NCBI GenBank assembly: GCA_004554485.1
Contig: SFLS01000014.1
Location: 1 to 38,004, forward strand
Source: Oscillospiraceae bacterium
Lineage (GTDB): Bacteria > Bacillota > Clostridia > Oscillospirales > Ruminococcaceae
Direction of reading: 5' to 3'
DNA: 38,004 nucleotides
Position numbers and translations under genes: made by a program
Notes under the pieces: generated by a model
Told to the model about the DNA's origin: nothing
The model's input: only the letters and a program-made list of their open reading frames with translations
Databases searched by the model: none
Shown here: one piece after another, positions 31,795 through 38,004 of the stretch
How positions within the stretch are numbered: the stretch's first letter is position 1
Layout: each line of letters opens with the position of its first letter

Positions 31795-31841
31795 CTATAT
31801 AATTTTATATAGCAAGGTCTTATTATAAGGGGTGCTATACT
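31795..31841 (+). promoter_or_regulatory. Promoter and AT-rich palindromes before the AAA protease gene
   Basis: TATACT (31836-31841) with extended TG (31833-31834) is a -10. Upstream lie two AT palindromes, CTATATAA/TTATATAG (31795-31812) and CTTATTATAAG, possible operator sites. The -35 is unclear. The region 31585-31871 otherwise has no gene that I trust. Confidence 0.45.
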
Positions 31842-31871
31842 GACGGCAAATACCGTAAAGGAGAAAGAAAT

Positions 31872-33257
31872 ATGAATTCATTTGACAAGGTGATCGGGTA
31901 CAAATCCATCAAGCGGGAATTGCTGCAAATCTGCGATATGATCCGCAACCGGACGATCTATGAGAAAATGGGCGCTCGTTTGCCCCACGGACTGCTGCTG
32001 TATGGCGACCCCGGCTTGGGCAAGAGCCTTTTGGCAAATTGCTTCATGGAAGAATGCGGACTGAACACGGTTACGGTGCGACGGGACAAAGGCGGCGACG
32101 CCTTTATCAATAGCATCGCGCAGGCGTTTGCAAAAGCAAAGGAAGAAGCTCCCGCTATCCTCTTTCTTGACGACATGGATAAATTTGCCAATGAGGATAG
32201 CTCCCGCTGTGACGCACCGGAATATGTGGCTGTGCAGGCAGGGATCGATGATGTAAAGGAAACGGCTGTATTTGTGATCGCCACGGCAAACGAGATTCGT
32301 AAGCTACCGGACTCCCTGTGCCGCTCGGGTCGGTTTGACCGTAAAATCAGAATCCAGCCGCCAACGGCAGCCGATGCCGAAGCAATCATCGCCCACTACC
32401 TATCTGGGAAGCAGGTCTCTGATGACATCAACATGAAGGATCTGACAAAAATGATGAGCTATCATTCCTGTGCCGAGTTGGAGACGATCCTGAATGAAGC
32501 GGCGATCCGCGCAGCCTTTGCACGAAAGGACAGCATCGGAATGGAGGATATGGTCGGCACGGTGCTGAAGCAGCAATACGGCGCCTCGGAAGATGTTCAC
32601 CATAATTCTGAGGAAGCTGTCAAAAAGACCGCGCTTCATGAGGCGGGGCATTTGGTGGCGTGTGAAATTCTATCCCCCGGCAGTGTTGGGTTCGCTTCCC
32701 TGCTTCCCTCCAAAGAAAATCGCTGCGGCGGCTTTGTCCATACCTGTACAACGGTTCCCGATTCCTGTGAAGCGATCATTGCACTGGCCGGTAAAGCCGC
32801 CGTGGAGATGCAATATCCGGGGCAGCTCGCAGAGGGCTGCGGCAGAGATATCAAGCGCGCGGTCAACTCTATCCGTGAGGCGGCCGCCAATGTGGGAACG
32901 ATGGGATTTTCTCTGCTTGATGTTGAAAGTGACCACTCTGTCAGTATGTCCGAAAGCCTGAACGCCCGCAGCGAGGCAGCGGTGCAGGCAGAGCTGGAGC
33001 GATGCTATAACAAGGCGAAAAGCATTCTCTCCCGAAATGAACTGTTTCTTGAAAAAATCACCGAAGCGTTTCTCGAGAAGAAAACGCTGCTCTATTCCGA
33101 CATCCAACGCATCCGCAGCTCCACCGCAAAGGACAGTCCCGGGATGGCGCACGAGACTGTTTCGCAGTATCACAACGAAAACGAGGATTTGGACGAAGCG
33201 CGCAAGGACAGGATCCGACGCGTACTGGAGGAGCACAGAAGGAATCGGTGTTATTGA
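31872..33257 (+). CDS. Soluble FtsH-like AAA protease
   Basis: A 461-residue AAA+ protein fused to an M41-type metalloprotease but without the FtsH membrane region. Walker A GDPGLGKS (about 45-52), Walker B ILFLDDMDK (near 99), sensor/arginine-finger region LCRSGRFDRK (near 148), then HEAGH (256-260) as the zinc motif and CGRDIKRA (near 322) with the likely third ligand. Both active sites look intact. FtsH is normally 600 or more residues with two membrane helices, so this one would act on soluble substrates. ATG at 31872 has AAAGGAG upstream. It lies in the mobile element and is separated from the next operon by its own promoter. Substrate unknown. Confidence 0.85.
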   Translation: MNSFDKVIGYKSIKRELLQICDMIRNRTIYEKMGARLPHGLLLYGDPGLGKSLLANCFMEECGLNTVTVRRDKGGDAFINSIAQAFAKAKEEAPAILFLDDMDKFANEDSSRCDAPEYVAVQAGIDDVKETAVFVIATANEIRKLPDSLCRSGRFDRKIRIQPPTAADAEAIIAHYLSGKQVSDDINMKDLTKMMSYHSCAELETILNEAAIRAAFARKDSIGMEDMVGTVLKQQYGASEDVHHNSEEAVKKTALHEAGHLVACEILSPGSVGFASLLPSKENRCGGFVHTCTTVPDSCEAIIALAGKAAVEMQYPGQLAEGCGRDIKRAVNSIREAAANVGTMGFSLLDVESDHSVSMSESLNARSEAAVQAELERCYNKAKSILSRNELFLEKITEAFLEKKTLLYSDIQRIRSSTAKDSPGMAHETVSQYHNENEDLDEARKDRIRRVLEEHRRNRCY

Positions 33258-33271
33258 CCGCTGTACCGCGC

Positions 33272-33299
33272 TTGATATTTTCACCGAACGTGGTATGAT
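33272..33299 (+). promoter_or_regulatory. Promoter for the 33345-36163 cargo operon
   Basis: TTGATA (33272-33277), a 16-bp spacer, TATGAT (33294-33299) with extended TGG. A good vegetative promoter leading into the four-gene operon. Confidence 0.7.
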
Positions 33300-33344
33300 G
33301 ATAGCATAGCTTCTACAAAAATTTCAATTTTGGAGGAAAACGAA

Positions 33345-34043
33345 ATGGATGAACTCAGGCAGTCGGTGCATGACCTGGAAAACGAGCGCGATACGCATAA
33401 GCAAGTTGCTAAATTGCAAGAAATTGGGAGAAAACTCCTTACTGAGTATGTAATAAAATTCAAAAATATTGTGATTGAGCCTCTGCGCGTCGAGGCATAT
33501 TACTATCCCTATAATGACACTTCAAAATTTGATGATCCATGTGCCCACCCGAGTTCAACAAAGGTGAACAACTTTGGGCACCTGTATTTCATAGAGGAGA
33601 AATATGGATACCCCGGTGTTGATCTTTGCTTATCTCTTGGTGACTACTATTTATCATTTCTCATCAAAAACTCTCGCATCGATGGAAAACTTTTCAAACA
33701 AATGGATTTATATGAAAAATTTCAAGGCGATTGGAAGGAAATTCAAAAAGACGATGTTCTGCACAGAATAGAAAATAATAACAAGATAGTCTTGTATACC
33801 TCACGTGTAGGGCTAAAAGAGGCTCGAACAAAATTCTTTCATGAAAAGCTGGCTGCCGTTACAGAAATCGACAACCAATATGATTGGGAAAAAGGGTTTG
33901 GAAAACTAAGAACCATTGCAAGCTATTTAGTTGAAAACGAGATTGAGGAAACAGATGAGAATATTCGCGCCATTCTTCATAGTCGGTCTAATGAAGTGAA
34001 AAAATATTGCGAAGAAATCCGCAAAAATAAAGAGAAAAACTGA
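33345..34043 (+). CDS. Alkyladenine-DNA-glycosylase-like protein (tentative)
   Basis: A 232-residue protein, markedly AT-rich against its neighbours. The segment IEPLRVEAYYYPYNDTSKFD, then DPCAHPS and FGHLYFIEEKYGYPGVDLCLS (about residues 30-90), recalls the E-x-E-A-Y, H and YVYxxYG elements of the 3-methyladenine-glycosylase (AAG) fold and of a divergent family of unknown role with the same pattern. The remainder (helical, charged, ENEIEETDENIR) is not recognised. I cannot see a full catalytic set, so DNA repair activity is only a suggestion. ATG at 33345 has GGAGG 8 nt upstream; the TTG at 33330 overlaps that site. The next gene starts 1 nt after its stop. Confidence 0.5.
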   Translation: MDELRQSVHDLENERDTHKQVAKLQEIGRKLLTEYVIKFKNIVIEPLRVEAYYYPYNDTSKFDDPCAHPSSTKVNNFGHLYFIEEKYGYPGVDLCLSLGDYYLSFLIKNSRIDGKLFKQMDLYEKFQGDWKEIQKDDVLHRIENNNKIVLYTSRVGLKEARTKFFHEKLAAVTEIDNQYDWEKGFGKLRTIASYLVENEIEETDENIRAILHSRSNEVKKYCEEIRKNKEKN

Positions 34044-34044
34044 T

Positions 34045-34848
34045 ATGTTCTGCCTGTCTGGACTCCTTTCCAACATATATCCTTCTGATACTGCCAACCT
34101 CACCGCCGCACTTGACGCCCGCAACATCCCCTACCGTTTTCTCCCTAACACCAAAGACATCTGGCTGCGAGACTTCATGCCGGTGCGGACAGGCTCCGGA
34201 AAGCTGGTGTCCTTCCGCTATGAGCCGTCCTATCTGAAAAACGATCCTGTTCTGAGGACCGTTTTTCGTAAGGATCTTGCTCCGCAGCTTGGCCTGCCGG
34301 TTACATACAGCAATATCAACCTTGACGGCGGGAACGTGGTGTTCTCGCCGTCCGGGGAGCGCGTCCTGATCAGCGACCGCGTCTTTTCCGAAAACCCGGA
34401 GTATCCGCCTGCCGCGCTGGTGCGTGAGCTTTCGGAACTGCTGGAGGCGGAGGTTTTGATCATTCCCTCTCTGAAAAGCGACATGACCGGTCACGCCGAC
34501 GGCATGACGCGATTCCTCGATGACCGCACCGTGCTGTGCAATCGCCCACTGTCATCCTGCGGCTTTGAGCAAAAGGTAAAGCGGTCTGTGCGGGACTACG
34601 GCTTGGATGCGGTGGATTTTCCCTTTGTTCCGACCGGCAGGATCAGCGCCGTTGGCTGCTACCTGAACTACTTGGAGACAGAGCAGGCGGTTTTCCTGCC
34701 GGTGTTTGGCATCGAGCAGGATGCCGAGGCTGCGGCTTCCGCGCAGCAGATTTTCAGCAAAGAGATCGTGCCCGTCAACATCCGGGAGATCGCCCAACAG
34801 GGCGGCTGTTTAAACTGCATCAGTTGGGAGGACCATCATGCACAATGA
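34045..34848 (+). CDS. Short agmatine deiminase/PAD-family protein
   Basis: A 267-residue member of the peptidyl-arginine/agmatine deiminase superfamily, shorter than the usual 340-370. Motifs: DIWLRDFMPV (about residues 37-46), NLDGGNVVF (near 91), TGHADGMTRFLDD (near 150, catalytic histidine) and GGCLNCISW at the C-terminus with the likely catalytic cysteine. The histidine that normally precedes this cysteine (in HCIT) is asparagine here. Members deiminate guanidino groups; whether the substrate is agmatine, arginine or protein arginine is not known. ATG at 34045 follows the previous stop at once, and it overlaps the next gene by 11 nt. Confidence 0.8.
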   Translation: MFCLSGLLSNIYPSDTANLTAALDARNIPYRFLPNTKDIWLRDFMPVRTGSGKLVSFRYEPSYLKNDPVLRTVFRKDLAPQLGLPVTYSNINLDGGNVVFSPSGERVLISDRVFSENPEYPPAALVRELSELLEAEVLIIPSLKSDMTGHADGMTRFLDDRTVLCNRPLSSCGFEQKVKRSVRDYGLDAVDFPFVPTGRISAVGCYLNYLETEQAVFLPVFGIEQDAEAAASAQQIFSKEIVPVNIREIAQQGGCLNCISWEDHHAQ

Positions 34849-35674
34849 ACGCCATTTGAAAAACACGCCAGAGTACCGCTCCGGTATGTTCCGCATCGTC
34901 ATCTGCCCCGTCTGCGGCCATCCGACGCTGGATATGTACTGGATCTGCGCACATTGCGGCTGGGAGTATGACATCGAGCTGCAGACGGAGGATGAGGAAT
35001 CACCCTGCAACGGTATGTCCCTGCGGGAATACCGCGAATTGTATCAAATCGGAGGAACGGGTATGGCGAGAGTGGGAAAAGACCGCTGGGTTGCAAATCT
35101 GCACCCAAGAAATATTCCGGTGACAAAAACGACCCTGCGGAAGATGCTCAGTCTCTACGATGACCGGCTTAGTCGGGCGCTTTGCTGCGCTCTGGCCATC
35201 GGCGAGGATCATCCGCGTTTTCAGGAGTGGCTGACCAAAGCATGCTATCATTTGCAGACGATCACTTCCTTTGTGTACATCGGCCCCTATCCGGATGGCG
35301 GGCCCTATTTTACGCGGCGGGCCATGAAACTGCCAGAGAAGTACTATGCAAAGGCGTTTGACGCTTTCTGTGAAAGCCCCGAGGAGTGCCGCGACAGACT
35401 GGAATCGCTCCGCGACGAGGATGCGGAACTTTTCCCCAACGGCATTACGGGCGAGTTGGTGGACCGGACATTAGCCAAGTATCTTGCGGTCAAACGCTAT
35501 ACTCTGCCCATGCTGACCAACACATCGGAATTCAACTATTTCTCCTTCTACCGCCACATCCTGCTGTATGTAGTAGAGCACGATGAGTATCCGGAGTTTC
35601 CTGCTCCAGACACTGGCTACAAGTACCCACCGCTGCCGGGAATGTCGGAATGTGATATTGATTTTGACTATTAA
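34838..35674 (+). CDS. CPCC zinc-ribbon domain protein, rest unknown
   Basis: A 278-residue protein. The N-terminus (about residues 20-70) is a cysteine-rich CPCC-type zinc ribbon: CPVCGHPTLDMYWICAHCGWEYD, then an acidic stretch and NGMSLREYREL. The C-terminal ~200 residues are not recognised; they look helical with conserved-looking aromatic and acidic residues. CPCC domains are common in small proteins of mobile and polymorphic loci, with no known activity. It overlaps the PAD-family gene by 11 nt and precedes the phosphatase gene by 9 nt, so it is part of the same operon. Confidence 0.65.
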   Translation: MHNERHLKNTPEYRSGMFRIVICPVCGHPTLDMYWICAHCGWEYDIELQTEDEESPCNGMSLREYRELYQIGGTGMARVGKDRWVANLHPRNIPVTKTTLRKMLSLYDDRLSRALCCALAIGEDHPRFQEWLTKACYHLQTITSFVYIGPYPDGGPYFTRRAMKLPEKYYAKAFDAFCESPEECRDRLESLRDEDAELFPNGITGELVDRTLAKYLAVKRYTLPMLTNTSEFNYFSFYRHILLYVVEHDEYPEFPAPDTGYKYPPLPGMSECDIDFDY

Positions 35675-35683
35675 GGAGTGCCT

Positions 35684-36163
35684 ATGAATGTGACCATCTG
35701 TTCCCGAAAAAGTGCCGAAGAGTTGCTGCGTAACGGCTTTCCGCCTCACGCGGCGGTGATTTCCTTTTATGACCCGCCCTCACGCCAAAGACCCACACCT
35801 GTTCCTCTGCCGAACTATGACGGCAAGGCGGCGCGGGTATTCTCCGTGGCAGTCCACGATTTGGATCTGACGGCTCTGCCGGATGTGGGACTGACCTATG
35901 ACACCTATCTGCCGGAGGCGGACGCGCTGGCAGCATTTATCTATCAAGCCAGAGCGGACGGCTTGCATATCCTCTGCCAGTGCGAATATGGACAGAGCCG
36001 CAGCGCCGCCTGCGCTGCCGCAATTTTGGAGTATTTCGACGGCACAGGCATCTCTATCTTTGCCGACTACCGCTATTACCCCAATCAGGTGGTGTATCAC
36101 AAGATCATAGATGCGCTGATTAGGCGCGGCTCCAACGAGCAGCAATGCCCAAAGGCGCAATAA
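35684..36163 (+). CDS. CX5R protein phosphatase (dual-specificity-like)
   Basis: A 159-residue protein with the cysteine-phosphatase P-loop CEYGQSR (about residues 98-104, C-x5-R) in the context ILCQCEYGQSRSAACAAAIL, which is typical of tyrosine and dual-specificity phosphatases. A general-acid aspartate is likely in the loop near residues 65-75 (VHDLDLTALPDVG). It could act on phosphotyrosine or phosphoserine of proteins, or on a small phosphate ester. ATG at 35684 has AAGGAG upstream. It is the last gene of the cargo operon and ends 40 nt before a terminator. Confidence 0.75.
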   Translation: MNVTICSRKSAEELLRNGFPPHAAVISFYDPPSRQRPTPVPLPNYDGKAARVFSVAVHDLDLTALPDVGLTYDTYLPEADALAAFIYQARADGLHILCQCEYGQSRSAACAAAILEYFDGTGISIFADYRYYPNQVVYHKIIDALIRRGSNEQQCPKAQ

Positions 36164-36205
36164 ATGGCCTGTAGCTACGCAAAAAAACTTTACAATAACA
36201 TAACT

Positions 36206-36244
36206 AAGCGCCCGCGCGATTTCGCACGGGCGCTTGCCTTTTTT
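36206..36244. terminator. Bidirectional terminator between the cargo operon and the relaxase gene
   Basis: AAGCGCCCG (36206-36214) and CGGGCGCTT (36227-36235) form a perfect stem followed on plus by TTTTTT. The relaxase gene ends at its right side, on minus. Confidence 0.85.
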
Positions 36245-37505
36245 ATCTCTCCCAATTATCCTTGCTCCGGTGCTTGTCTCGTTCTGCTCGGACCACCGCT
36301 TTATTCTCCCGCTCTTTGCGCTCCTGCTCTTCCTTAGTGCGGAAAAGTTCCTTGACTTTCTCAACAAAGGTATTGGCCAATTCTGGAAAATACTCTAATG
36401 CCTGCAAGAAAGGCTGGCATATTTCCTTCAGTCGGTCGTACTTTTCCTGCAATCGTTCCGCAACGGCTGCCGCGCTGAAATATTTCTCCTGATAGTAGGA
36501 AACGCGGTCTCTGAGGTCGTCGCTTTCTTTGCGGCTTGTGATCCCCTCCTTTGCAAGCGCGGTAAGCTTTTGATAATCGTCCTTGGAAACGACGATCTTG
36601 CCGGTAATGGTTTTCTGTCCCATGTCTTCTATTTCGGCCATCGTCTTGTGGACTTCGTTGGCAGGCTCATAGCGCTTCTGCTCGGCTTCAATGCGTCCCT
36701 GAATATTGGCAAGTCTTTCTTTATCCTTTTTGATTTGATAATCCAGACTGCTTAGATTTTCGGCCGTACTGCCTATCTCACCCCGCTCAAAACCGTTAAA
36801 TCCCGCGTTGGTCATGTGTTCAAAGAGCTTGTCCTGCAAAACAGAATAGGACTTGCGAAATACCGGCTTTCCATACTTGTCAGTAACCCGCTGCCCATTT
36901 TCATCTAAGAGGGGAACCGTGTTTTTCCACTTCTTTGAATGGGAAACCTGATTGATGACCTCCTTGACTGTTCCGCGGAGTGCTTCATCCTTGCACCTTT
37001 TTGACCACAGGATCTCTTTTCGGACGGTGGGAATTGCTACGATATGCAGGTGGTAGTGGTAGACCGGCTTCCCCAATCCCTCCGACACCGCCTTGTTGAG
37101 CTCGTCGGCGTGCATGACTGCCGAAACAATGTTGTTCTCGCCGTAAATCTCACAGGCGAAACGGTATGCTTCTTTGTAGAACTGCTTGGCGTATTTGTAG
37201 CCGCCGTGTTGTTCAAAATACCGTGTGTTCACATCAACGACGAGTTCGTTGAAAATCGTCGCGCCTGCTTTCTGCCCTCTTGTGGAGATTTGTCCTTCGT
37301 CGATGCGCTTCTGAAAATACTCGTTGTACGTCAGACCACCGGTGTCCTTAAAATAAACATTAAAGACGATCCGCTTGGTATCTACGTTGAGATTTGCATA
37401 GCTCTCGTTTTTGCGTTCGTTGTGCCGTTCGTTCTTCTGAACGCCCTCTGCGGTAATCTTTTCCACACGAATAACGCTCCAATTCCTTTCCGCCAGCCCA
37501 ATCAC
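36243..37505 (-). CDS. MobV/Pre family relaxase
   Basis: A 420-residue mobilization relaxase of the Mob_Pre family. It nicks the element at oriT and starts strand transfer during conjugation driven by a helper. Motif I HNERKNESYANLN (about residues 28-40) and the metal motif HYHLHIV (about 148-154) are intact. A long charged coiled-coil C-terminal half follows. The start is uncertain: GTG at 37505 lies within a very strong ribosome sequence GGAGGTGAT, with CTG (37496) and GTG (37466) as other candidates. The oriT-like inverted repeats lie upstream in 37536-37664. Confidence 0.85.
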   Translation of the reverse strand: MIGLAERNWSVIRVEKITAEGVQKNERHNERKNESYANLNVDTKRIVFNVYFKDTGGLTYNEYFQKRIDEGQISTRGQKAGATIFNELVVDVNTRYFEQHGGYKYAKQFYKEAYRFACEIYGENNIVSAVMHADELNKAVSEGLGKPVYHYHLHIVAIPTVRKEILWSKRCKDEALRGTVKEVINQVSHSKKWKNTVPLLDENGQRVTDKYGKPVFRKSYSVLQDKLFEHMTNAGFNGFERGEIGSTAENLSSLDYQIKKDKERLANIQGRIEAEQKRYEPANEVHKTMAEIEDMGQKTITGKIVVSKDDYQKLTALAKEGITSRKESDDLRDRVSYYQEKYFSAAAVAERLQEKYDRLKEICQPFLQALEYFPELANTFVEKVKELFRTKEEQERKERENKAVVRAERDKHRSKDNWER

Positions 37506-37535
37506 CTCCGTTCAGCGGAAACAGTACGGGGAACG

Positions 37536-37664
37536 GTTACGCAACTTTTTCAAAGTGCGTAACCCACTATGACACTTTCAGCTTCGCTGCAAAGGTGTCG
37601 TGGGCTCTCCGAGGGAGTTCCTTGGAATGTATCTGCCCACTGCCGTGTTCAGATTCATTCCAAG
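37536..37664 (-). promoter_or_regulatory. Candidate oriT
   Basis: Three successive inverted repeats directly upstream of the MobV start, as in the transfer origins of MobV plasmids and elements. The first has arms GTTACGC/GCGTAAC with ACTTT/AAAGT inside. The nick site cannot be placed by eye. Confidence 0.5.
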
Positions 37665-37765
37665 AGGGGCGCTGCCCCTACCCCAAAGTGAAAGCTGAGC
37701 GCACCGGAGATGAATTGGACAGGCTGCGCAGAATAAATAAAACAGACTCAGCCGATAACAAATAA

Positions 37766-37806
37766 AATAATCGCTATCTGATTTTGCGGATCAGATAGCG
37801 ATTATT
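37766..37806. terminator. Perfect 17-bp hairpin near the right end
   Basis: AATAATCGCTATCTGAT (37766-37782) and its exact complement (37790-37806) around TTTGCGG. A-rich upstream and T-poor downstream; it may be a terminator or a structured end signal of the element. Confidence 0.4.
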
Positions 37807-37901
37807 GATTAAATAATGGAAAAATGTTGCCAAATCGTTGCCGCGAGGGGCATCAAGGCCTAAAAAGTCCAGTGTTTACGGGCTTTTTTGAACCTATAAA
37901 A

Positions 37902-37915
37902 TTATTCCCACTCGC
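37902..37915. repeat. Right attachment-core repeat
   Basis: TTATTCCCACTCGC, identical to 31138-31151. What follows to 38004 (89 nt) has no gene I can recognise and does not encode the GuaA C-terminus, so it may be another inserted element. Confidence 0.6.
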
Positions 37916-38004
37916 AAAATGAAACTTAATTCTAAACGCTTTTGTTTGGGGGATTTGATACCATTTGATTTTTCCTGATACCTATTATCCTTATCCTATG
38001 GGCT

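Larger units (their letters stand above)
37506..37901. other. oriT-like and right-end non-coding region
   Basis: About 400 nt without a gene. It holds inverted repeats upstream of mob: GTTACGC...GCGTAAC (37536-37563), a looser one (37563-37604), and CTTGGAATGTATCT/AGATTCATTCCAAG (37621-37634 and 37651-37664, 13 of 14 paired). It also has a 17-bp perfect hairpin (37766-37806), the GTTGCC pair (37826, 37837) and a terminator-like hairpin (37862-37888). Confidence 0.55.
31138..37915. mobile_element. Integrase-less mobilizable element at a guaA-type site
   Basis: About 6.76 kb between the two 14-bp direct repeats. GC falls from over 60% on the left to a mixed 40-55%, and codon use changes. It carries a MobV relaxase with an oriT-like region at the right end and a cargo of six genes. 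No integrase, excisionase or replication gene is present. Paired repeats lie inside both ends: GTTGTC at 31251 and 31262, and GTTGCC at 37826 and 37837, each 11 bp apart and on the same strand, like integrase arm sites. It could be moved in trans by a related element. Confidence 0.6.

Noticed and set aside
37564..37901. Short frames in the right-end region, such as one starting near 37627
   Set aside because: Under 30 codons, within inverted repeats and without ribosome sites.

Overview
The window is a piece of a GC-rich chromosome from a spore-forming, anaerobic, low-G+C-lineage Firmicute, most likely an Oscillospiraceae/Ruminococcaceae-type member of the Clostridia. Reasons: sporulation genes (ylbJ, yqfC, yqfD), the Bacillus/Clostridium-type orders yqfC-yqfD-phoH-ybeY-era-yqzL-recO and tepA-ylzJ-ftsK/spoIIIE, a C_GCAxxG_C_C protein and DUF3343. 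I cannot name the species. No rRNA, tRNA or CRISPR array was seen.

Layout. 1-3160: the 5' end of an M48/YgjP-type metallopeptidase gene, a cell-wall amidase and a small Cys protein, all on minus. 3160-5008: divergent sporulation genes ylbJ and yqfC with sigma-E-like promoters. 5197-15561: a long plus-strand housekeeping run (yqfD, phoH, ybeY, era, yqzL, recO, a C_GCAxxG_C_C protein, mnmM, NUDIX, mutS2, a CmpB-like membrane protein, cdd), ending at a bidirectional terminator. 15649-25113: a minus-strand run that may be one operon (dCMP deaminase, tepA, ylzJ, uppP, ycxB-like, ftsK, TRIC channel, YgiQ radical SAM, ComEC-like hydrolase, DUF3006). 25286-31096: cysE, a small unknown gene, a HAD phosphatase, a broken galM, luxS, a cytosine-deaminase-like amidohydrolase with a structured leader, DUF3343 and a small membrane protein.

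The native chromosome (about 2.9-29 kb) carries a family of compact imperfect-to-perfect cruciform repeats. A 12-bp outer stem encloses three short hairpins joined without spare bases. Six canonical copies and two looser variants are visible. The hairpin sequences differ between copies but change on both arms together, and the core occurs in both orientations relative to a shared flank. I know of no description of this family, and it is the most novel signal in the window.

31138-37915 looks like an integrated mobile element of about 6.8 kb with lower and mixed GC. It is bounded by a 14-bp direct repeat that contains the usual 3' end of guaA (GAGTGGGAATAA, read on minus), with paired 11-bp-spaced arm-like repeats inside each end. 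It has a MobV relaxase with an oriT-like region but no integrase. Its cargo is a soluble FtsH-like AAA protease, then an operon of an alkyladenine-glycosylase-like protein, a short agmatine-deiminase-family protein, a CPCC zinc-ribbon protein and a CX5R phosphatase. guaA is not adjacent to the right repeat, so this may be one member of a tandem series of islands.
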